This document shows, in pieces, positions 15,600 to 23,839 of a stretch of 64,000 nucleotides of DNA. The stretch lies in contig NZ_CP102293.1 in the NCBI RefSeq assembly GCF_025152575.1, positions 558,001 through 622,000 of the forward strand. Direction: 5' to 3'. This DNA comes from Subdoligranulum variabile (GTDB taxonomy: Bacteria > Bacillota > Clostridia > Oscillospirales > Ruminococcaceae). Each line of letters begins with the position of its first letter. Positions within the stretch are counted from its first letter, which is position 1. The translations under genes and the position numbers were made by a program. Under the pieces are notes generated by a model that saw nothing but the letters and a program-made list of their open reading frames with translations, was not told the DNA's origin and ran no database searches.

Positions 15600-16649
15600 T
15601 TGATCCAAGTAGAAGAACTGTTCCTGCCCCAGGACGCCACCGTTCTGGAGGCACTGCGCAAGCTGGACGAAACCGGCCAGCGCATCCTCTTCATCGCGCC
15701 CCAGGGCCATCTGGAGGCGGCCCTGACCGACGGGGATATCCGCAAATTTTTCCTGCGCGGGGGCACGCCGGAGCAGGCTGCCAGCCTGGCAGCCAACTAT
15801 CATCCGCTGAGCCTGCCCATCGCCGAGCGGGGTCGCGCCCGGGAAGTGCTGCAGCAGAACCGCATCGACGCGCTGCCCATTCTGGACAAGCGTGGTGTCA
15901 TCACCGACATTGTCTTTGCCTATGGTCTGGATGTGGACAACCGCAAGCACACCGACATTCCCGTGGTGATGATGGCCGGCGGCCTGGGCACGCGGCTCTA
16001 TCCATACACCAAGATCCTGCCCAAGCCGTTGATTCCGGTGGGAGAGCAGCCCATCTCCGAACTGATCATGGACCGGTTCCGGGATTTCGGCTGCCGCCAG
16101 TTCACCATGATCGTCAACTACAAGCGCGGCATGATCAAATCCTATTTCGGCGACCTGGAAAAGGATTACACCGTGGATTTTGCCGACGAGGATGTCTTTA
16201 TGGGCACCGGCGGCGGGCTCTGCCTGCTCAAGGGCAAAATTCATTCGCCTTTTTTCTTCACCAACTGCGATACCCTGCTGGATGTGGACTTCGGCGATGT
16301 CTATGAGTATCACAAAAAGAACGGCAATCTGGTAACGATGATCTGCGCGTTCAAACACTACACCGTCCCCTACGGCGTGGTGGAACTGGGTCCCGACGGC
16401 GGCATTGCTGCCATGCGGGAAAAACCGGAGCTGGATTTTCTGACCAACACCGGCGTGTATGTGGTGGAGCCGAGGGTCGTGGATGAGATGAAAGACGGGG
16501 AAGTCATCGGATTCCCCGACGTGATCGAACGCTACCGCGCCGCCGGCGAGAAGGTCGGCGTGTATCCCATTGCCGAGAGCAGCTGGATGGACATGGGCCA
16601 GATGGAAGAGCTGGAGAAAATGCGCCGCAAACTGGAAAACCAGTCCTGA
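15600..16649 (+). CDS. CBS-domain sugar-1-phosphate nucleotidyltransferase (PtmE-like)
   Basis: 349 residues. Two CBS repeats (about 10-115) precede a nucleotidyltransferase domain that opens with VVMMAGGLGTRLYPYTKILPK (signature GG-x-GTRL with the Lys-Pro). In Campylobacter, PtmE with this exact layout makes GDP-glucosamine, which supplies the GDP-linked legionaminic acid pathway; that is the known family role, and the same reaction here is inference. Start is TTG at 15600 behind GAGAGGGGG; no ATG fits. The CBS pair probably senses an adenine nucleotide. The gap from LegC is 30 nt. Confidence 0.8.
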   Translation: MIQVEELFLPQDATVLEALRKLDETGQRILFIAPQGHLEAALTDGDIRKFFLRGGTPEQAASLAANYHPLSLPIAERGRAREVLQQNRIDALPILDKRGVITDIVFAYGLDVDNRKHTDIPVVMMAGGLGTRLYPYTKILPKPLIPVGEQPISELIMDRFRDFGCRQFTMIVNYKRGMIKSYFGDLEKDYTVDFADEDVFMGTGGGLCLLKGKIHSPFFFTNCDTLLDVDFGDVYEYHKKNGNLVTMICAFKHYTVPYGVVELGPDGGIAAMREKPELDFLTNTGVYVVEPRVVDEMKDGEVIGFPDVIERYRAAGEKVGVYPIAESSWMDMGQMEELEKMRRKLENQS

Positions 16650-16672
16650 CGCAGAGAATAAAGGAGAAAATT

Positions 16673-17668
16673 ATGCCCGTTACGATCATTGCCGAAGCCG
16701 GGGTCAACCACAACGGTGACCTGGAAATGGCCAAGCGCATGGCGCTGGCGGCCAAGGAATGCGGTGCCGATATTGTGAAATACCAGACCGCCGTGCCCGA
16801 GCTTGTCGTAAGCAAGTTCGCCGAAAAAGCCGCCTACCAGAAAGAAACCACCGACGCCGCGGAAAGCCAGCTGGACATGATCCGCAAGCTGCATTTTTCC
16901 TTTGACGGACACCGGGAGCTGAAGGAATACTGCGATTCCATCGGTATCCAGTATCTGTCGGCGCCCTTCGATATTCCCAGCGTGCGGTTTCTCGGCACGC
17001 TGAACCTGCCGCTGATCAAGATTCCCTCGGGGGAGATCACCAACCTGCCCTATCTGGAAGAAGTGGCCAAACTGCACACGCCGGTGCTGCTTTCCACCGG
17101 CATGAGCAACCTCAACGAAATCACCGACGCGCTGGGCATTCTGGATGACGGCGGCTGTCCCGAGGCCACTGTGCTGCACTGCAACACCCAGTACCCCACC
17201 CCTTACGAGGACGCCAACCTGACGGCCATGCTGGAACTGTTCGATCAGTTCGGCCTGCCGGTGGGCCTCTCGGACCATACCCCCGGCTGGGAGTGCGATG
17301 TTGCCGCTGCCGTGCTGGGGGCCACCGTGATTGAAAAGCACTTTACCCTGGACAAAACCCTGCCCGGTCCCGACCAGCAGGCCAGCCTGGATCCCACCGA
17401 ATTCAAGGCCATGGTCCAGGCGGTGCGCCATGTGGAGGCTGCCCTGGGTGACGGACACAAGCACCTGACCGCCAGCGAAGCCCCAAACAAGGCGGTGGCC
17501 CGCAAGAGCATCGTGGCGGCACGCCCCATCAAAGCCGGGGAAGTCTTCACCGCTGACAACCTGACCACCAAACGTCCCGGCGATGGCATCAGCCCCATGC
17601 GCTGGTACGACGTGCTGGGCAAAACCGCCCCGCGCGACTTCGACGAGGACGAAAAAATCCAACTGTAA
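16673..17668 (+). CDS. NeuB-family nonulosonate synthase (LegI-like)
   Basis: 331 residues. The TIM barrel begins TIIAEAGVNHNGD and includes KIPSGEITN and STGMSNLNEI; the C-terminal SAF/antifreeze domain (about 275-331, VARKSIVAARPIKAGE ... DGISPM) completes the dimeric synthase. The enzyme condenses PEP with a C6 amino-sugar to make the C9 acid. With LegC and the PtmE-like gene, a 2,4-diacetamido-trideoxy sugar giving legionaminic acid is more likely than ManNAc giving sialic acid. The ATG has AAAGGAG upstream. Confidence 0.9.
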   Translation: MPVTIIAEAGVNHNGDLEMAKRMALAAKECGADIVKYQTAVPELVVSKFAEKAAYQKETTDAAESQLDMIRKLHFSFDGHRELKEYCDSIGIQYLSAPFDIPSVRFLGTLNLPLIKIPSGEITNLPYLEEVAKLHTPVLLSTGMSNLNEITDALGILDDGGCPEATVLHCNTQYPTPYEDANLTAMLELFDQFGLPVGLSDHTPGWECDVAAAVLGATVIEKHFTLDKTLPGPDQQASLDPTEFKAMVQAVRHVEAALGDGHKHLTASEAPNKAVARKSIVAARPIKAGEVFTADNLTTKRPGDGISPMRWYDVLGKTAPRDFDEDEKIQL

Positions 17669-17675
17669 CGCAGCC

Positions 17676-17700
17676 GCGGCGGCAAGTTTTTTGCCGCCGC
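17676..17700 (+). terminator. Intercistronic hairpin between NeuB- and NeuC-like genes
   Basis: 10-bp perfect arms GCGGCGGCAA / complement around GTTTTT. There is no T-run after the stem, and the next ribosome site follows within 10 nt, so it may be a processing or partial-attenuation stem rather than a full terminator. Confidence 0.45.
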
Positions 17701-17721
17701 GCTGTGCGGAAAGGACCTTGT

Positions 17722-18900
17722 ATGCGTACCATCTGCGTCGTGACCGCCACCCGGGCGGAATACGGGCTTTTGCGCCCTGTGGTGCAGAAGCTGGCCGTGG
17801 ACTCCCAACTGCAGCTGCAGTTGGCGGTGACCGGCGCTCACCTGTGCCCCTGGCTGGGGGAAACCGTGCGGGAAATCGAGGCCGACGGGCTGCCCGTTGC
17901 TGCAAGGCCGCCCATCTTTTGCGAGGGTGACGAGCCGGTGGCACAGACCATCGCCCGCACGCTGACGGTGTTCGATGCCTATTTTGCTGACCACCTCCCC
18001 GACGCCGTACTCCTGCTGGGCGACCGATTCGAAATTTTTGCGGTGGCCACGGCTGCGGCTGCACGACATATTCCCATCGCCCACATTTCCGGCGGGGACG
18101 TGACCCTGGGCGCCGCCGACGAATACTACCGCCATTGCATCACCAAGATGGCCTCGCTGCATTTTCCCTCCTGCGCCGACAGTGCCGCCCGCCTCGTACG
18201 CATGGGCGAAGAACCGGGCCGTGTCTTCTGTGTGGGCGGCCTGGGAGATGAAAACATCCGCACGCTGCCCAAAATGACGCGAGAGGAATTGTGCGCTTCC
18301 ACAGGGTTTCCGCTGATGCAGCCCTTTGCCTTGGTGACCTACCACCCGGAGACCAGCGCTGATGCCCCGGACCCCGCCGACCAGGTGGAGGCCCTGTGCA
18401 CTGCCATGGAGGCGATTCCCGGTGTATTCTGGCTCATCACCGGCTCCAACGCCGATGCCGGCGGGCAACTCTGCACCCACAGGATGCAGGAATTTGCCGC
18501 CGCTCACCCCGACCGGGCCGGATTTATCCAGAGCCTCGGGCTGCGGCGGTATCTCTCGGCCATGCAATATGCGTCGCTGGTGGCGGGCAACTCCTCCTCC
18601 GGTGTGGTGGAAACCCCCACTTTCGGGGTCCCTACCGTGAACATCGGCCAGCGCCAGGCCGGACGGCTGATCTGCGCCAATGTCCTGTGCTGCCCGGCAG
18701 AAAAGACAGCCATCGAACATACGATGCGCAAAGCACTCTCCCCTGCCTTTGCCGAAACGGCGCACGCCGCCAAGAGCCCCTACACCGGCGGCGATACCAG
18801 CGGGAAGATCTGCACCGTGCTGCGCCGTTTCGACTTTGCCCCCGTGAAAACCTTTTACGACGGCCCTGTGCCGGAATTTGATCCCCAAAGGAGTGTTTGA
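17722..18900 (+). CDS. Hydrolysing UDP/GDP-sugar 2-epimerase (NeuC/LegG-like)
   Basis: 392 residues, GT-B fold of the hydrolysing UDP-N-acetylglucosamine 2-epimerases. It begins RTICVVTATRAEYGLLRPVV; further signatures are LLGDRFEIFA, HISGGDVTLGAADEYYRH and GNSSSGVVETPTF. NeuC/LegG epimerises C2 and removes the nucleotide, yielding the free amino-sugar used by the synthase. ATG at 17722 with GGAAAGGAC; a GTG six codons before is poorly placed. It follows NeuB in the operon. Confidence 0.9.
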   Translation: MRTICVVTATRAEYGLLRPVVQKLAVDSQLQLQLAVTGAHLCPWLGETVREIEADGLPVAARPPIFCEGDEPVAQTIARTLTVFDAYFADHLPDAVLLLGDRFEIFAVATAAAARHIPIAHISGGDVTLGAADEYYRHCITKMASLHFPSCADSAARLVRMGEEPGRVFCVGGLGDENIRTLPKMTREELCASTGFPLMQPFALVTYHPETSADAPDPADQVEALCTAMEAIPGVFWLITGSNADAGGQLCTHRMQEFAAAHPDRAGFIQSLGLRRYLSAMQYASLVAGNSSSGVVETPTFGVPTVNIGQRQAGRLICANVLCCPAEKTAIEHTMRKALSPAFAETAHAAKSPYTGGDTSGKICTVLRRFDFAPVKTFYDGPVPEFDPQRSV

Positions 18901-18901
18901 T

Positions 18902-19879
18902 ATGAAACTTCTCATCGTAGGTCTGGGCAGCATGGGAAAACGCCGCGCCCGGCTGGCCAAGGGTATGGATGCCACTCTGGAGATCGTGGGGGTGGACAGC
19001 GCCGAAGCCCGCCGCACCGAGGCCAAAGAACTGGGCCTTGCAGCGGATGCCTGGGCCTCCATTGGCGAGGCGGTAGCCGCTGCTCATCCCGATGCGGCCC
19101 TGGTCTGCACGGCGCCGCTGTCCCATGCCGGCATCATCAGCGAGCTGCTGGACCACGACCTGCCGGTCTTTACCGAACTGAATCTGGTGCGGGACGGCTA
19201 TGAAGAAAACATGGCCAAGGCCGCCCAGAAGCATCTGCCGCTGTTCCTGTCCTCCACCATGCTCTACCGCCGGGAGACTCAGTACATCAAGAAGGCGGTG
19301 CAGGATTTCGGCAGGCCGGTGCATTACATCTACCACATCGGGCAGTATCTGCCTGACTGGCACCCCTGGGAAAACTACAAGAACTTCTTTGTGGGCAACG
19401 CCCGCACCGGCGGGGTACGGGAGATTTTCGGCATCGATCTTCCTTGGCTGCTGGACGCCTTCGGTGACATGGAGCAGATGACGGTCCAGACCGATTCCAT
19501 CAGTGATCTGGGCCTGCCCTACCCCGACTGCGCCACCCTGCTGCTGCGCCACAAGAGCGGCGCCCAGGGTGTTCTGGCAGCGGATGTGGTTTCCCCCAAG
19601 GCCGTGCGCAACTTTGAGTGCTTCGGCGACGGGCTGCATCTCTTCTGGGAGGGCAACCCCAAGGCGCTGTATGAATTCCGGGACGGCGACAAGCAGTTTG
19701 TGGATACTTACACCAGCTTTGAGCACGACAGCCGCTACAGCGACAACATCGTGGAGAATGCCTACGTGGACGAGTTGGCCAATTTCTTCGGTGTGCTGAA
19801 GGGTACCGAAGTCCCCCGCTGGAGTTTTGAGAAAGACCTGGCCGCCATCGACCTGATGGACGCGGTAGAACAAGCCTGA
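18902..19879 (+). CDS. Gfo/Idh/MocA-family oxidoreductase 1
   Basis: 325 residues. The N-terminal Rossmann fold starts KLLIVGLGSMGKRRARL (GxGxxG), with a family TELNLV motif near residue 98 replacing the usual EKP, and a C-terminal alpha/beta domain. The family oxidises or reduces sugars with NAD(P). Start ATG behind AAAGGAGTG. Position between NeuC and NeuA implies a modified nonulosonate or its precursor as substrate; the exact reaction cannot be read from sequence. The change of EKP to a Glu-Leu-Asn motif removes the usual catalytic Lys, so activity should be tested. Confidence 0.82.
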   Translation: MKLLIVGLGSMGKRRARLAKGMDATLEIVGVDSAEARRTEAKELGLAADAWASIGEAVAAAHPDAALVCTAPLSHAGIISELLDHDLPVFTELNLVRDGYEENMAKAAQKHLPLFLSSTMLYRRETQYIKKAVQDFGRPVHYIYHIGQYLPDWHPWENYKNFFVGNARTGGVREIFGIDLPWLLDAFGDMEQMTVQTDSISDLGLPYPDCATLLLRHKSGAQGVLAADVVSPKAVRNFECFGDGLHLFWEGNPKALYEFRDGDKQFVDTYTSFEHDSRYSDNIVENAYVDELANFFGVLKGTEVPRWSFEKDLAAIDLMDAVEQA

Positions 19880-19897
19880 GTTACCGGGAGGTTCCCC

Positions 19898-20239
19898 ATG
19901 TTTTTTTCTGCCTTTGGTTTCGACCTTTTCTTCCTGCTGTTTGTGATCGTTTTTGTGGTGGTCCTGGTGCGCAATCTGCGGGAATGGTCCCGCAACAACG
20001 CTTCGCCCCGGCTGAGCGTGCCCGCCACCGTGGTGACCAAACGGCGGGCCCATTCCCACAACGCCGGTACCCAAACCAGCAGTACCACCTACTATGCCAC
20101 ATTCCAGTTTGAGAGTGGCGACCGGCTGGAACTGCGTCTGCCCTGGCATGACGCCGGCATGATTGCCGAGGGAGATCACGGCATCCTGCACTTCCAGGGC
20201 ACCCGGTACCTGGGCTTTGACCGTGACCAAACTACCTGA
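19898..20239 (+). CDS. DUF2500-family small membrane protein
   Basis: 113 residues: one N-terminal membrane helix (FFLLFVIVFVVVLV) and a beta-rich soluble domain with the DUF2500 pattern ATVVTKRRAHSH ... TYYATFQFESGDRLELRL ... EGDHGILHFQGTRYLGF. This family includes E. coli YhhM, of unknown function. Shine-Dalgarno GGGAGG. It lies between two oxidoreductases in the sugar operon, an unusual place for it; a link to the pathway is unproven. Confidence 0.8.
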   Translation: MFFSAFGFDLFFLLFVIVFVVVLVRNLREWSRNNASPRLSVPATVVTKRRAHSHNAGTQTSSTTYYATFQFESGDRLELRLPWHDAGMIAEGDHGILHFQGTRYLGFDRDQTT

Positions 20240-20254
20240 CAGGGAGGATTTCCC

Positions 20255-21202
20255 ATGCGGACTTTGACTGCGCTGTTCGTGGGGCTGGGCTCCATCGGAA
20301 CGCGCCACCTGAACAACCTGGCGACGCTGTGCGCCGACCGTGGCTGGACTCTCCAGGCCGATGCCCTGCGCAGCGACCTGACCCGGCCCCTGCGCCCCGG
20401 TGTGGCAGAGAAACTCCATGCCCAGTACACCGATGCTGCCCAGCTTCCCGCCTACTACGACCTGATTTTTATCACCAACCCCACCAGTCTGCACGCCGAG
20501 GCTCTGCGCACAGTCTACGGCTGCGGCGGGGCACTCTTCATCGAGAAGCCCATCTTCTCGGCCGAGCAGACCCACCTGGATCTGCAGGAGTATCTGCCTG
20601 CCGGGCAGAAAGCCTATGTGGCGGCACCCATGCGCTGGTGCGGCACCATGCTGGCACTGAAAGAGCTGCTGCCCACCCTGCATCCCTATTGCGCCCGGGT
20701 GATCTGCTCCAGCTATCTGCCCGACTGGCGTCCCGGCGTGGACTACCGCACCGTCTACAGTGCCCACAAGGCGCTGGGCGGCGGTGTGACCATCGACCTG
20801 ATCCACGAATGGGATTACCTGGTGGATCTGTTCGGAGTTCCGGAGGCGCTGCACAATTTCAGGGGCACCTACTCCGATCTGGAGATCGACTCCGATGATC
20901 TCTCGGTCTACATTGCCCGGTATCCTTCGCTGCTGGCCGAGGTACATCTTGACTACTTCGGCCGGGGGTACCGCCGGTCCATTGAGCTGTTCTGCCAGGA
21001 CGGCAGTGTGGTGGCGGACTTCGGCGCCGGGACGCTGACCCTGCCCGACGGTACGGTCCAGCACTACGAGGAGGACGTCAACCGCCGCTATGAGCGGGAG
21101 ATGGAATATTTTGTGGATTATGCGCTGGGGGATGCCCCGGCCAGCTGCAACCCGCCGGAACTGGCGCTGCAGGTATTACAACTGACGTTGGGAGAGAAAT
21201 GA
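20255..21202 (+). CDS. Gfo/Idh/MocA-family oxidoreductase 2
   Basis: 315 residues. Rossmann fold LFVGLGSIGTRHLNNL; the classic EKP motif is present (GALFIEKPIFS), unlike its neighbour. The conserved substrate-domain block DLIHEWDYLVDLFG matches the family pattern of sugar dehydrogenases. Shine-Dalgarno GGGAGG, 8 nt before the ATG. It overlaps or abuts the NeuA-like gene by 1 nt gap. Together with oxidoreductase 1 it could perform a paired oxidation/reduction (for example epimerisation) of the nonulosonate. Confidence 0.82.
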   Translation: MRTLTALFVGLGSIGTRHLNNLATLCADRGWTLQADALRSDLTRPLRPGVAEKLHAQYTDAAQLPAYYDLIFITNPTSLHAEALRTVYGCGGALFIEKPIFSAEQTHLDLQEYLPAGQKAYVAAPMRWCGTMLALKELLPTLHPYCARVICSSYLPDWRPGVDYRTVYSAHKALGGGVTIDLIHEWDYLVDLFGVPEALHNFRGTYSDLEIDSDDLSVYIARYPSLLAEVHLDYFGRGYRRSIELFCQDGSVVADFGAGTLTLPDGTVQHYEEDVNRRYEREMEYFVDYALGDAPASCNPPELALQVLQLTLGEK

Positions 21203-21203
21203 G

Positions 21204-21968
21204 ATGAATCGTCTGCTCATCACCATTTGCGGCCGTGCCGGCAGCAAGGGTTTCAAAAACAAGAATCTGAAAGTATTCTGCGGCAAACCGCTGGTCTACT
21301 ATTCCCTGAGTGCGGCGGAACTGTTCTGCCGCAACCACCCGGAACTGCAAATTGATCTGGCCCTCAACACCGACAGCGAGGACCTGGCAAAGATCGTGGC
21401 TGCGGAATACCCGGAAGTGGTCTATCTGCCCCGCGGGGTGGAACTGGGCGGCGACAAGGTTCCCAAGATGGCCGTCTACCAGGACAGCCTGCGCCGCATG
21501 GAGGAGCGCACCGGCGCCCCCTATGACTGGCACATGGACCTGGACATCACCAGCCCCCTGCGCACCGCCGCTGACATTGAGAACGCCTTTGCCCTAAAAC
21601 AGTCCCGGGCAGATCTGGATCTGGTGTTCAGCGTCTGCGAAGCCCGGCGCAATCCCTGGTTCAACATGGTAAAAACCGTGGATGACCATGTGGAGCAGGT
21701 CATCCACAGCGAATTCACCGGCCGTCAGCAGGCCCCTGATGTCTACGACGTCAACGCCTCCATCTACGTGTTCCGCCGGGATTTCCTGGCCCAGAACACC
21801 GACGGCATGCTCTGGCGGGGCAAGATCGGCGTCAGCGTCATGATGGACACCGGCATCATCGACATTGATTCGGAACACGACTATCTGCTGATGGAAGCCA
21901 TCGCCCAGCACCTGTATGCCCACTATCCTGAATTCAACGCCGTGCGGGAGAACATCCGTGGGGAGTAA
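21204..21968 (+). CDS. CMP-nonulosonate cytidylyltransferase (NeuA/LegF-like)
   Basis: 254 residues. N-terminal cytidylyltransferase signature GRAGSKGFKNKNLKVF, and DLDITSPLRT, matching acylneuraminate cytidylyltransferases. The enzyme activates the C9 acid with CTP to CMP-sugar for glycosyltransferases. It is the last biosynthetic gene of the operon, as expected. The stop lies inside the next gene (11-nt overlap). Confidence 0.9.
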   Translation: MNRLLITICGRAGSKGFKNKNLKVFCGKPLVYYSLSAAELFCRNHPELQIDLALNTDSEDLAKIVAAEYPEVVYLPRGVELGGDKVPKMAVYQDSLRRMEERTGAPYDWHMDLDITSPLRTAADIENAFALKQSRADLDLVFSVCEARRNPWFNMVKTVDDHVEQVIHSEFTGRQQAPDVYDVNASIYVFRRDFLAQNTDGMLWRGKIGVSVMMDTGIIDIDSEHDYLLMEAIAQHLYAHYPEFNAVRENIRGE

Positions 21969-22737
21969 TACATTTGAGGAGACGCTGGACCTGATCCTGG
22001 ACGCCGGCCAGACCATGCTGGAGAACGGCGGCGAGGTGTTCCGCGCCCAGCAGACCATGGAGATCATGGCTCGCAGCCTGCACCTGCAGGAGTTTCACGT
22101 CTATGTGCTGACCAACGGTATCTTTGCTTCCGCCCGCCCCGACGGCGGCGAAAGCCGCAGCATGGTGCGCCATGTACCGGTGGTATCCATCCATCTGGGC
22201 CGGGTGGAGGCCGTCAACGAGCTATCCCGGGAACTGGCCGGCGGGCGGCTCGCTCTGCCCGATGCCCGGAAAAAACTGGAGGACGCCCGATCCATCGGCT
22301 CCACCCCGCCCCGGGCGGAACAGCTGGCCTGTGTGGTGGGCAGCGCCTGCTTTGCCTTTCTGTTCGGAGGCGGCCCGGTGGAGATGCTGGTGGCCGCCGT
22401 GGCGGGTTTCTGGGAATCCGTCATCTGCCAGCAGTTCGGCAAACGTCGGATCAACCGCATCTTCACCGATATTGTGGCTGCCTGCCTTGGCACCCTGTGG
22501 GCCCTGGGCATCCGCGTATTTGTGCCGGTGCTGGACGTGAACACCGCCACCATCGGTGCCCTGATGGTGCTGACCCCCGGCGTTGCCCTGACCATGGGCA
22601 TCCGGGATATTATCAATGCTGACTACCTCTCGGGAGCTATCCGGCTGCTGGACGCCGTTCTCATCGCCGGCAGCATCGCCTGCGGCGTGGTGCTGGCCTG
22701 GCTGGCCGGACGGGGATTGGGGGCGATCGTATGGTAA
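21958..22737 (+). CDS. Threonine/serine (or dicarboxylate) exporter subunit, ThrE N-terminal/YjjP-like
   Basis: 259 residues, start GTG at 21958 with CGGGAG upstream. The first ~110 residues are soluble (LDLILDAGQTMLENGGEVFRA, a family motif), followed by five hydrophobic helices, as in ThrE family PF06738 and E. coli YjjP. It forms a split exporter with the next gene. ThrE exports Thr/Ser; YjjP/YjjB exports succinate. The real substrate here is unknown. Overlap with the NeuA-like gene suggests co-translation, but the functional link may only be operon convenience. Confidence 0.85.
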   Translation: MGSNTFEETLDLILDAGQTMLENGGEVFRAQQTMEIMARSLHLQEFHVYVLTNGIFASARPDGGESRSMVRHVPVVSIHLGRVEAVNELSRELAGGRLALPDARKKLEDARSIGSTPPRAEQLACVVGSACFAFLFGGGPVEMLVAAVAGFWESVICQQFGKRRINRIFTDIVAACLGTLWALGIRVFVPVLDVNTATIGALMVLTPGVALTMGIRDIINADYLSGAIRLLDAVLIAGSIACGVVLAWLAGRGLGAIVW

Positions 22738-23177
22738 TGCCGCTCTGGGTAAACTATCTTGCTCAGTTTCTCGTCGCCATTGTAGCGACCATCAGCTTCG
22801 GTGTGACCTTCCGGGTCTCGCCGCGGCATTATCTGGCCTGCGGGCTCACCGGCGCCGTAGGCTGGCTGGTCTATCTGCTCTGCACCGGTCTTGGCGGGCT
22901 GAGCGCCCCTGTGGCCACCCTGGTGGCTGCCCTGCCGCTGACCGCCTGCGCCCGGATGTTTGCCATCCGCCACAAGGCGCCCATCACCCTGTTTCTGCTG
23001 TGCGGCATCTTCCCGCTGGTGCCCGGAGCCGGTATCTACTATACCGCCTACTATTTTCTGCGGGATGACCGTTCTCTCTTCGCCAACAAGGGCGTGGAGA
23101 CCCTCAAGATCGCCGTGGCTCTGGCGCTGGGCATTGCGCTGGTCTGCAGTATTCCTTTGAAGCGCCGCAAATCCTGA
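22731..23177 (+). CDS. Threonine/serine exporter second subunit, YjjB-like
   Basis: 148 residues, four hydrophobic helices (for example LAQFLVAIVATISFGVTFRV). Conserved LCGIFPLVPGAGIYYTAYYFL pattern of the ThrE C-terminal half. It overlaps the preceding subunit by 7 nt. Length and layout equal E. coli YjjB. A long perfect terminator follows. Confidence 0.85.
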   Translation: MVMPLWVNYLAQFLVAIVATISFGVTFRVSPRHYLACGLTGAVGWLVYLLCTGLGGLSAPVATLVAALPLTACARMFAIRHKAPITLFLLCGIFPLVPGAGIYYTAYYFLRDDRSLFANKGVETLKIAVALALGIALVCSIPLKRRKS

Positions 23178-23184
23178 CACAAAA

Positions 23185-23220
23185 AATTGCCGGAGGTTCC
23201 CGCGGGAACCTCCGGCAATT
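23185..23220. terminator. Bidirectional terminator, 18-bp perfect arms
   Basis: AATTGCCGGAGGTTCCCG and its exact complement with no loop bases, A-run before and T after. It closes the nonulosonate operon and the opposing DUF4830 gene. Confidence 0.9.
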
Positions 23221-23224
23221 TTGC

Positions 23225-23779
23225 TTATTCGGTGGGATATTCGATCTCGGTTTCGGCCGCCGTGGCCTGTGTCTCCTCCTGCTGTGCGGCGGCTGTTTCG
23301 GCACTGGCCTTGGCCGCCGTGATCAGCCCCGTCACTTCGCCGGAAGGTTTCTGCAGCAGATAGGCTCCGATGGCTTTGGCTTTATACACCAGCAGCACAC
23401 AGTAGGTGTCCTGGTCATCGGTGGAGAGTTCCGGGCAGAGCAGCGTCCATTTTTCCACCGTCTTGCCCTTGTAATCCGACAGGTCCAGATCGCTTTCCTG
23501 TACCACCTGGTTGAAGGCCGTAAAGCTGTCGTCCCATTTCTTGGGGATCTTGACCTTATCCACCGCGGCGGTGGACAGGTCGGTGTCGAACCCGTATCCG
23601 GTGAAATAGGTTCCGATGTCCTGGGTCGTCTCGATGCCCGGCGCAGCGTCGGCGGCTGCCGTCACCGCGTCTCCGGAAAAATGTACCGCCGCCGCCACCG
23701 TGCCGCACAGGCACACCGCACACAGGGCAAGCGCGCCCGCCTGCCGCAGCCCGGGTTTTGTCACCGTAAATAAAAACAT
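23225..23779 (-). CDS. DUF4830-type exported protein
   Basis: 184 residues with an N-terminal hydrophobic signal/anchor (ALALCAVCLCGTVAAAV). The mature part has the DUF4830 pattern: a GTYFTGYGF start, KVKIPKKWDDSFTAFNQV, LDLSDYKGKTVEKWTL and LLVYKAKAIGAYLLQ. The family is found in Firmicutes; function unknown. A Glu/Ala/Thr-rich tail ends the protein. SD is GGGGG 8 nt before the ATG. Cys in LCGTVAA is not in a good lipobox, so a cleaved or uncleaved membrane anchor is more likely than a lipoprotein. Confidence 0.7.
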   Translation of the reverse strand: MFLFTVTKPGLRQAGALALCAVCLCGTVAAAVHFSGDAVTAAADAAPGIETTQDIGTYFTGYGFDTDLSTAAVDKVKIPKKWDDSFTAFNQVVQESDLDLSDYKGKTVEKWTLLCPELSTDDQDTYCVLLVYKAKAIGAYLLQKPSGEVTGLITAAKASAETAAAQQEETQATAAETEIEYPTE

Positions 23780-23839
23780 AAGCGCAGCCCCCTTGTTATC
23801 ATTCCATGCAAGGATATGCGCGGGCTGCGCCGGGTATGC

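Noticed and set aside
17676..17700. Strong transcription terminator inside the nonulosonate operon
   Set aside because: The stem is good but lacks a T-run and is followed closely by the next ribosome site; downstream genes have no promoter of their own.
16673..18900. Sialic acid (Neu5Ac) pathway
   Set aside because: LegC and a CBS nucleotidyltransferase beside the NeuB/NeuC/NeuA genes favour a legionaminic-type sugar; no sialyltransferase or NanA was seen.
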